Below, piece by piece: positions 5,299 to 9,829 of a DNA stretch of 9,829 nt. Made by a program: the position numbers and the translations under genes. The notes under the pieces are model-generated. The model worked only from the letters and a program-made list of their open reading frames with translations. It was not told the origin of the DNA and made no database searches. Position 1 is the first letter of the stretch. Each line of letters starts with the position of its first letter. This DNA comes from Gammaproteobacteria bacterium (lineage in GTDB: Bacteria > Pseudomonadota > Gammaproteobacteria > J044): contig RFHG01000296.1 of assembly GCA_003696465.1 (NCBI GenBank), positions 1-9,829 on the forward strand. The letters run 5' to 3'.

Positions 5299-6252
5299 CT
5301 AGCGTGCACCCGTCGCGGCATCGAGCGCCTTGAGAAAATTGCCGGGCTTCATCAACTCCCGGGTCAATTCCTGACCGGCCTCGATCTGGTAAGGAGTCAT
5401 CTCTTCCGAAACAGCCTTTCGTCCACCAATTACCCCATCCAAAGCAGGCTCACTGGTAGCAGAAAGGTTGTAGAGCGCGTATGCAATCACCCGGTCTTTT
5501 GGAACCCCCTTGCCTTCCTGGTACATGGCGCCCAGGAGGGCTTGTGCTCGGACATTCCCTTGCTCAGCCGCCTTTCGCAACCACTCCACGGCCTTCTTGT
5601 AATCCTGGGTCACACCCTGACCAGCGAGATACATCATCCCGAGCATCACTTGCGCATCAGAATAGCCCTTCTCGGCAAGCCTGTGGAACTGCTCAGAGGC
5701 CTTGTCGTAATCCCGGGGTACTCCCTGCCCCCTATAGTGCATGAGCCCCAGATTGAACAGGGCATCGACGCTACCCTGGTCCGCAGCCTTTCGATACCAC
5801 TGAGCGGCCTTTCCGTAATCCTGAGGTACACCAGTGCCATTTTCATACATCAATGCCAAGTTGAACTGCGCATCGGGATCACCCTGTTCGGCAGCCTTGC
5901 GAAACCACTCTACGGCCTTCTCGGAATCCTTTGATACACCCAGCCCGTTTGCGTACATGAATCCCAGATCGATCTGCGCAGCGACATGACCCTGCTCGGC
6001 AGCCTTGCGATACCACTTTGCAGCCAGCCGGTAATCCTGGGGCACACCCCGGCCTGCGTAGTACAGGATGCCCAGGAGATATTGGGCCTTTGGATCACCC
6101 TTTTTCGCCAACGGCAAGATTTCACGCAATCCAGCGGCATGATTCCCGGCCTTGAATGCTGCGAGACCTTCCTCCAGTCCCGCCCGTGCCGGCATGGAGA
6201 CACTCAGGCCGAGTACGAGGAGGAAGAACAGGGATTTATCGAGGTGCTTCAT
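5299..6252 (-). CDS. secreted Sel1-repeat (SLR/TPR-like) protein
   Basis: The 317-residue protein has a signal peptide (basic start MKHLDK, hydrophobic core 8-18, cleavage expected after Ala24 in PARA-G), so it should be periplasmic or secreted. Residues 39-254 are six consecutive 36-residue Sel1 repeats of the form A-x-W-(Y/F)-RKAAEQG-x-x-x-AQ-x-x-LG-x-MY-x-x-G-x-GV-x-x-DY. A partial seventh (VIAYALYNLSA) and a non-repeat tail follow. Sel1 repeats form alpha-solenoids for protein binding, known from signalling, secretion-related and stress proteins; no enzyme domain is attached, so the partner is unknown. I chose the ATG at 6252, which has GGGGGAG 9 bases upstream; the ATG at 6270 has no such site. 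GC is lower than in the flanking synthetase genes. It is divergent from the toxin-antitoxin pair. Confidence 0.9.
   Translation of the reverse strand: MKHLDKSLFFLLVLGLSVSMPARAGLEEGLAAFKAGNHAAGLREILPLAKKGDPKAQYLLGILYYAGRGVPQDYRLAAKWYRKAAEQGHVAAQIDLGFMYANGLGVSKDSEKAVEWFRKAAEQGDPDAQFNLALMYENGTGVPQDYGKAAQWYRKAADQGSVDALFNLGLMHYRGQGVPRDYDKASEQFHRLAEKGYSDAQVMLGMMYLAGQGVTQDYKKAVEWLRKAAEQGNVRAQALLGAMYQEGKGVPKDRVIAYALYNLSATSEPALDGVIGGRKAVSEEMTPYQIEAGQELTRELMKPGNFLKALDAATGAR
5491..6138 (-). repeat. six tandem 108-base units encoding Sel1 repeats
   Basis: Six units of 36 codons without insertions correspond to residues 39-254 of the Sel1 protein. The best conserved parts encode RKAAEQG and the G-x-GV-x-x-DY end. 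They have diverged at the DNA level, so recent unit duplication is not indicated. Confidence 0.85.
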
Positions 6253-6291
6253 GCTCACGCGCTCCCCCATCTTAACGGTTGATATGGAAAC

Positions 6292-6300
6292 ATCCTAGCA
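6292..6300 (-). promoter_or_regulatory. weak candidate extended -10 for the sel1 gene
   Basis: The minus strand reads TGC-TAGGAT about 40 bases before the ATG at 6252. The only -35-like hexamer (TGGACG) is at a poor 19-base spacing. Reported as the best candidate in the divergent gap. Confidence 0.25.
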
Positions 6301-6349
6301 GACACTGGAATCGAGGCGTCCATTTCCTCATGCCCAAGACGGCAAAACC

Positions 6350-6378
6350 TTGTGCGCGCACCAATCAGCAACCATAAT
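6350..6378 (+). promoter_or_regulatory. candidate promoter of the toxin-antitoxin operon
   Basis: TTGTGC (6350-6355) and CATAAT (6373-6378, five of six) are separated by exactly 17 bases. The -10 lies inside the palindrome at 6370-6382, which fits autorepression by the antitoxin. The leader would be about 20 bases, and GAGG (6395-6398) precedes the ATG by 8 bases. Confidence 0.55.
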
Positions 6379-6382
6379 GGTT
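6370..6382. promoter_or_regulatory. palindromic operator candidate of the toxin-antitoxin operon
   Basis: AACCAT-A-ATGGTT is a perfect 13-base palindrome covering the -10 hexamer. Ribbon-helix-helix antitoxins bind short inverted repeats at their own promoters, so this is the natural candidate site. Seen directly; binding is inferred. Confidence 0.55.
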
Positions 6383-6406
6383 TCAAATTGACACGAGGTT
6401 TCCGGC

Positions 6407-6649
6407 ATGGCTTCCATCACGCTCAAGAATATTCCCGAGGACCTGTACGAGCGGCTCAAGGCAGCGGCCCGGGCCCATCATCGCTCCATCAACGGGGAGC
6501 TGATCCACTGCCTGGAATCCGTCCTCATGCCGCAACCCGTTTCTCCCGAGGAACGACTCGAACGGCTGCGCCGGATACGCCCGAGCGTCGCTCCGTCGGC
6601 CGTTTCGCCAGAGGAGATCCAACAGGCCATAGACCAGGGACGGCCGTGA
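6407..6649 (+). CDS. ribbon-helix-helix (Arc/FitA-like) antitoxin
   Basis: The 80-residue protein begins MASITLKNIPEDLYERLKAA: a short beta strand (residues 3-8) followed by helices at about 10-22 and 27-41, the ribbon-helix-helix DNA-binding fold. RSINGELIHCLESVL is the usual second helix of FitA/Arc-like antitoxins. The C-terminal half (about 43-80) is charged and proline-rich and should wrap around and block the toxin. The ATG has GAGG 8 bases upstream. Its TGA stop overlaps the GTG start of the PIN toxin (GTGA), the usual coupled arrangement of a type II toxin-antitoxin operon. Repression through the palindrome at 6370-6382 is likely. Which PIN-associated antitoxin subfamily it belongs to needs a profile search. 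Confidence 0.88.
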   Translation: MASITLKNIPEDLYERLKAAARAHHRSINGELIHCLESVLMPQPVSPEERLERLRRIRPSVAPSAVSPEEIQQAIDQGRP

Positions 6650-7047
6650 TCGTTGCCGACACAAACCTCATTGCCTATCTGGCAATGCCATCCCCCTATA
6701 CCGAGGCTGCAGAGCGGCTGCTGCTCCGCGAACCGGAATGGGTGGTACCCGTCCTCTGGCGCAGCGAGTTTCGCAATGTGCTCGCACTCTATTTGCGCAA
6801 GGGACTGATCCGTTTCGAGCTGGCGCTGGAGATACAGGCCGAGATGGAGTCATTGTTCCGGGGCAGGGAATACGAGGTGGCATCTCAGGATGTGCTTGCC
6901 CTGGTCAACCAGAGCGAGTGCTCGGCCTACGACTGTGAGTTCGTGGCCCTCGCCAAGGGACTTGGCGTGAGACTCGTGACCATGGATCGCAAGCTGGCCG
7001 CCAGTTTTCCGGATACTGCCACGCTTCTGACCGAGGTTGAGCCCTAG
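6646..7047 (+). CDS. PIN-domain toxin (VapC/FitB-like ribonuclease)
   Basis: The 133-residue protein is a complete PIN domain, a magnesium-dependent RNase fold used by VapC toxins that cut tRNAs or rRNA. All expected acidic residues are present: Asp5 in VIVADTN, Glu41 in WRSEFRN, Asp96 in SAYDCEF and Asp114 in LVTMDRKL. It therefore looks catalytically intact. The start is GTG at 6646, chosen because VIVADTN opens PIN domains and because it overlaps the antitoxin stop by 4 bases. Longer versions of the frame would run through the antitoxin gene. It converges on glnS with 56 bases between the stops. The target RNA cannot be told from the sequence. Neutralisation by the upstream RHH protein is inferred from gene order. 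Confidence 0.92.
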   Translation: MIVADTNLIAYLAMPSPYTEAAERLLLREPEWVVPVLWRSEFRNVLALYLRKGLIRFELALEIQAEMESLFRGREYEVASQDVLALVNQSECSAYDCEFVALAKGLGVRLVTMDRKLAASFPDTATLLTEVEP

Positions 7048-7056
7048 CCTGCATAC

Positions 7057-7105
7057 GATGGCCCGAAACGCACCCGCCGACAGGCGCGAGGCTGATCCGG
7101 GCATC
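7057..7105. other. imperfect inverted repeat between the convergent toxin and glnS genes
   Basis: GATGGCCCG (7057-7065) and CGGGCATC (7098-7105) pair with one bulged base around a GC-rich interior that can fold a small inner stem. No T-run follows on either strand, so it is at best a poor terminator. The right arm overlaps the glnS stop. Confidence 0.25.
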
Positions 7106-8804
7106 ATCCCTTGCCTTCGCGTTCCTTCTGTTCGATCTTTGCCCAGGAATCACGCAGGGTGACGGTACGGTTGAACACCGGCAGGCCGTGCTCGGTGGTA
7201 TCCGGGTCGAGCGTGAAATAGCCCTCGCGCTCGAACTGGTAGCACTCGCCGGGGCGGGCCTCGGCCAGGGCCGGTTCGAGCATGCATTCGGTCAGGGTGC
7301 GCAGCGAGTCGGGGTTGAGAAACTCGGTGAAGTCGTGCTCGCGATCGGCATCCGGATGCGGGACGGTGAACAGCCGGTCGTACAGCCTGACTTCGGCACG
7401 CAGGGCATGGGCGGCACTGACCCAGTGGATCACGCCGCGCACCTTGCGCCCCTCGGGATTGGCGCCAAGGGTGTCGGGGTCGTAGCTGGCGCGCAGTTCG
7501 ATAATTTCGTCGTTGTCGTCCTTGATGACACGATCGCAGCGAATGACATAGCCATTGCGCAGACGGACCTCGCCGCCCAGGACCAGGCGCTTCCATTTCT
7601 TGTTGGGTGCCACCTCGACAAAGTCGTTGCGGTCGATCCAGACTTCGCGCCCCATGGGAATGAGGCGCGTGCCCATCTCCGGGTCCTGCGGATGATTGGG
7701 CGCCTCCAGCTCCTCGACATGACCCTCTGGCCAGTTTTCGATGACCACCTTGAGCGGATGCAGCACGGCCATGCGCCGGGGTGCGGAGCGGTTGAGGTCA
7801 TCGCGTATGCAGCTCTCGAGGATGCCCATTTCCACCGAGTTGTCGGCCTTGGAGACGCCGATGCGATCGCAGAAGTCGCGGATCGAGGCCGGCGTGAAAC
7901 CGCGCCGGCGCAGGCCGGCGATGGTGGGCATGCGCGGATCGTCCCAGCCGGCCACATGGCCCTCCTCCACCAGCTGGGTGAGCTTGCGCTTGCTCATGAC
8001 GGTGTACTGCAGGTTGAGGCGGGCAAACTCGATCTGCTGCGGATGGCAGGGGGCCGAGACATTGTCCAGCACCCAGTCGTACAGCGGCCGGTGATCCTCG
8101 AACTCGAGCGTACACAGGGAGTGGGTTATGCCCTCGATGGCATCCGACAGCGGATGGGTAAAGTCGTACATCGGGTAGATGCACCATTCCTCGCCGGTCT
8201 GGTGATGCACCGCGCCGCGGCGGATGCGGTACAGCACCGGGTCCCGCAGGTTGAGGTTGGGCGAGGCCATGTCGATCCTTGCCCGCAGGACACGGCTGCC
8301 ATCCTCGAACTCGCCCGCCTTCATGCGTCGGAACAGGTCGAGATTCTCCTCGACACTGCGATTGCGATAGGGACTTTCGCGGCCGGGTTCGGTCAGGGTG
8401 CCGCGGTATTCGCGCATCTGCTCGGGAGTGAGGTCACAGACATAGGCCTTGCCGCGTTCGATCAGCTCGATGGCATATTCGTACAGCCGATCGAAGTAGT
8501 CGGAGGCATAGAACAGCCGGTCGCCCCAGTCGTAGCCCAGCCAGCGCACGTCTTCCTGTATGGCCCGCACATACTCGATGTTCTCCTTGTGCGGATTGGT
8601 GTCGTCGAAACGCAGATTGCAGGTACCGTTGTAGTCCTCGGCAATGCCGAAATTGAGGCAGATCGACTTGGCATGGCCGATGTGCAGGTAGCCATTGGGC
8701 TCGGGCGGAAAGCGGGTAGCCACGTGATCGACCTTGCCCGAGGCAAGGTCGGCCTCGATGATCTGGCGGATGAAGTTGCTCCTTGGCTTGTGTTCCTCGC
8801 TCAT
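7104..8804 (-). CDS. glnS: glutaminyl-tRNA synthetase
   Basis: Class I synthetase that charges tRNA-Gln with glutamine in the cytoplasm. The 566 residues compare with about 555 in E. coli. The class I signatures are PPEPNGYLHIGHAKS, with HIGH at 41-44, and the KMSKS counterpart VMSKRKL at 269-275. An acceptor-binding region lies between them, and the C-terminal half has the two beta-barrel anticodon-binding domains (GREVWIDRNDFVEVAP, FNRTVTLRDSWAK near the end). Its presence implies direct Gln-tRNA-Gln formation. The ATG overlaps the gltX stop (ATGA), so the two are co-transcribed and coupled. The last ~28 codons have a degenerate second copy at 5178-5266, so the present 3' end may have been supplied by an inserted element. 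A long open frame on the opposite strand is a composition effect. Confidence 0.98.
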   Translation of the reverse strand: MSEEHKPRSNFIRQIIEADLASGKVDHVATRFPPEPNGYLHIGHAKSICLNFGIAEDYNGTCNLRFDDTNPHKENIEYVRAIQEDVRWLGYDWGDRLFYASDYFDRLYEYAIELIERGKAYVCDLTPEQMREYRGTLTEPGRESPYRNRSVEENLDLFRRMKAGEFEDGSRVLRARIDMASPNLNLRDPVLYRIRRGAVHHQTGEEWCIYPMYDFTHPLSDAIEGITHSLCTLEFEDHRPLYDWVLDNVSAPCHPQQIEFARLNLQYTVMSKRKLTQLVEEGHVAGWDDPRMPTIAGLRRRGFTPASIRDFCDRIGVSKADNSVEMGILESCIRDDLNRSAPRRMAVLHPLKVVIENWPEGHVEELEAPNHPQDPEMGTRLIPMGREVWIDRNDFVEVAPNKKWKRLVLGGEVRLRNGYVIRCDRVIKDDNDEIIELRASYDPDTLGANPEGRKVRGVIHWVSAAHALRAEVRLYDRLFTVPHPDADREHDFTEFLNPDSLRTLTECMLEPALAEARPGECYQFEREGYFTLDPDTTEHGLPVFNRTVTLRDSWAKIEQKEREGKG

Positions 8805-9829
8805 GCGCTGGCCTCTCCCGCAGCAGTTTGGGACTCGATGAATGCAATTGCGCGCTCGATGCGTCTCAGGCTGGCCTCGCGACCCACCAGCTCCATGGTC
8901 TGATCCAGATCGGGCGCAGGCTTGCCACCGGTAATGGCCAGCCGCAGCGGCATGCCGACCTTGCCGAAGCCCACGCCCAGCGCCTCGACCGTGGCGGCGA
9001 TGGCACCGTGTAGGGCCTCGCGCTGCCAGTCGTCGAGCGCGCGCAGCCGCTCGCTAACAGCACGCAGGGCCGCGGCGGCCTCGCCGCGGAAGGCCTTTTT
9101 GGCTGCCTTCGGGTCATAGTCCTCGGGATCGCGCCAGTAGAAGTCGGAGATCTCGGCCAGCTCCACCAGGGTGCGGGCGCGCTCGCGCTGGGCCTCGACC
9201 ACCGCCACCGGGTCGGGGCCCTCGGCCGGATCGATGTCCAGCCGGCCGAGATGGGGGCTCAGCAGGCGGGCCACATGGGCCGGATCGGCCGACTTGAGGT
9301 ATTGCTGGTTGATCCACAGCAGCTTTTCCGTGTTGAAGCTGGACGGAGCGCGATTGACCTCGCGAATGTCAAAGAGCTGTACCATCTCGTCGATGCTGAA
9401 CAGTTCCTGGTCGCCATGCGACCAGCCCAGACGCACCAGGTAGTTGAGCAGGGCCTCGGGCAGGAAACCGTCCTCGCGGTACTGCAGCACGCTGACCGCG
9501 CCATGGCGCTTGGACAGGCGCGCGCCATCGTCGCCAAGAATCATCGGCACATGGGCATAGACCGGCGGCTCCCAGCCCAGCGCCTGCAGCAGATTGATTT
9601 GGCGCGGGGTGTTGTTGATGTGGTCATCGCCGCGGATGACATGGGTGATGCCCATGTCATGATCATCCACCACCACCGTGAGGTTGTAGGTGGGGGAACC
9701 GTCGCTGCGGCGAATGATGAGGTCGTCGAGTTCGCGGTTGTCGAAGCGCATGGTGCCACGCACCAGATCCTCGAACACCACGGCGCCGTCGTCGGGGTTG
9801 CGGAAGCGCACCACATGGGGCGCGTCCGG
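8801..9829 (-). CDS. gltX: glutamyl-tRNA synthetase (5' end outside window)
   Basis: The frame runs to the window edge, so about 342 C-terminal residues are visible of a family length near 470. The N-terminal HIGH region is missing only because the window ends. Visible class I features are DLVRGTMRFDN, the DDHDMGITHVIRGDDHINNT segment, and the KMSKS counterpart RLSKRHGAVSVLQYR. LPEALLNYLVRLGWSHGDQE and the alpha-helical anticodon-binding domain of bacterial GluRS follow. The enzyme attaches glutamate to tRNA-Glu, whose gene lies about 4 kb away on the same strand. The stop overlaps the glnS start by 4 bases. The sampled GC is very high (77% in 9181-9240), which sets the host baseline against the 5258-7180 segment. 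Confidence 0.97.
   Translation of the reverse strand, partial: PDAPHVVRFRNPDDGAVVFEDLVRGTMRFDNRELDDLIIRRSDGSPTYNLTVVVDDHDMGITHVIRGDDHINNTPRQINLLQALGWEPPVYAHVPMILGDDGARLSKRHGAVSVLQYREDGFLPEALLNYLVRLGWSHGDQELFSIDEMVQLFDIREVNRAPSSFNTEKLLWINQQYLKSADPAHVARLLSPHLGRLDIDPAEGPDPVAVVEAQRERARTLVELAEISDFYWRDPEDYDPKAAKKAFRGEAAAALRAVSERLRALDDWQREALHGAIAATVEALGVGFGKVGMPLRLAITGGKPAPDLDQTMELVGREASLRRIERAIAFIESQTAAGEASA

Larger units (their letters stand above)
5258..7180. mobile_element. probable acquired segment in the glnS 3' end
   Basis: The segment is bounded by two direct copies of the glnS tail: the intact one at 7104-7180 and the remnant at 5178-5257. It carries a Sel1-repeat gene and a toxin-antitoxin pair, both typical accessory genes. 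Hand counts of single 60-base lines give 55% GC in the sel1 gene (5881-5940) and 57% in the toxin gene (6661-6720), against 77% in gltX (9181-9240). Removing it would restore glnS directly before the tRNA-Ala/tRNA-Glu operon. No integrase, transposase or terminal inverted repeats are visible, so the mechanism is inferred and the element may be a decayed remnant. Confidence 0.45.

Noticed and set aside
5239..5934. 231-codon plus-strand frame opposite the sel1 gene
   Set aside because: Its internal repetition only reflects the Sel1 repeats on the other strand.
5491..6138. Regularly spaced repeated DNA, considered as a CRISPR-like or tandem repeat array
   Set aside because: The units are exactly 36 codons in one open frame and encode Sel1 repeats; there are no identical short repeats with unique spacers.
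6352..6645. Upstream extension of the PIN toxin frame
   Set aside because: It overlaps the whole antitoxin gene and has no PIN-like content; GTG at 6646 starts exactly at the PIN fold.
7188..8903. 571-codon open frame on the plus strand opposite glnS and the end of gltX
   Set aside because: It mirrors glnS codon usage at high GC, has no recognisable motifs, and glnS on the other strand is certain. It is a composition shadow.

Overview
The window looks like a piece of a chromosome from a GC-rich gammaproteobacterium. The supports are a bacterial ProRS with an inserted editing domain, a GluRS/GlnRS pair, and tRNAs with encoded CCA ends. A sulfur-oxidising Chromatiales/Ectothiorhodospiraceae-type organism is my guess only. 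Coding density is high and no stretch over about 200 bases lacks a gene. Most of the window is housekeeping translation machinery; 5258-7180 is different.

Left part (1-2325, + strand): the tail of a probable DUF4124-type protein, an MIF/phenylpyruvate-tautomerase family protein and proS (prolyl-tRNA synthetase) follow closely and probably form one transcript. proS converges on a minus-strand pair: a secreted protein of unknown function (2470-3105) and a 44-residue membrane protein (2322-2456). The stop codon of the latter shares two bases with the proS stop.

Middle part (3175-5172, - strand): a low-molecular-weight protein tyrosine phosphatase sits 3 bases after an SCP2-like protein. Their candidate promoter carries two perfect inverted repeats. 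Upstream is a DUF5335-type protein. Next comes a compact tRNA operon: strong sigma-70 promoter, tRNA-Ala(GGC), a small two-helix membrane protein gene, tRNA-Glu(UUC), and a clear rho-independent terminator.

Right part (5178-9829): gltX (start outside the window) overlaps glnS by 4 bases, both on the minus strand. Between glnS and the tRNA operon lies about 1.9 kb that looks acquired. It holds a secreted Sel1-repeat protein (minus) and a RHH antitoxin/PIN toxin pair (plus), both of visibly lower GC than their neighbours. At its far end, directly beside the tRNA-Ala promoter, is a degenerate in-frame copy of the last ~28 codons of glnS. Hand alignment gives 46 of 60 identical bases without gaps. 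The simplest reading is that gltX-glnS-tRNAAla-tRNAGlu was once contiguous, and that an element entered the 3' end of glnS, supplied a replacement tail and stranded the old one. This glnS-tail duplication is the most notable signal in the window. I see no clearly new defence or biosynthetic system.
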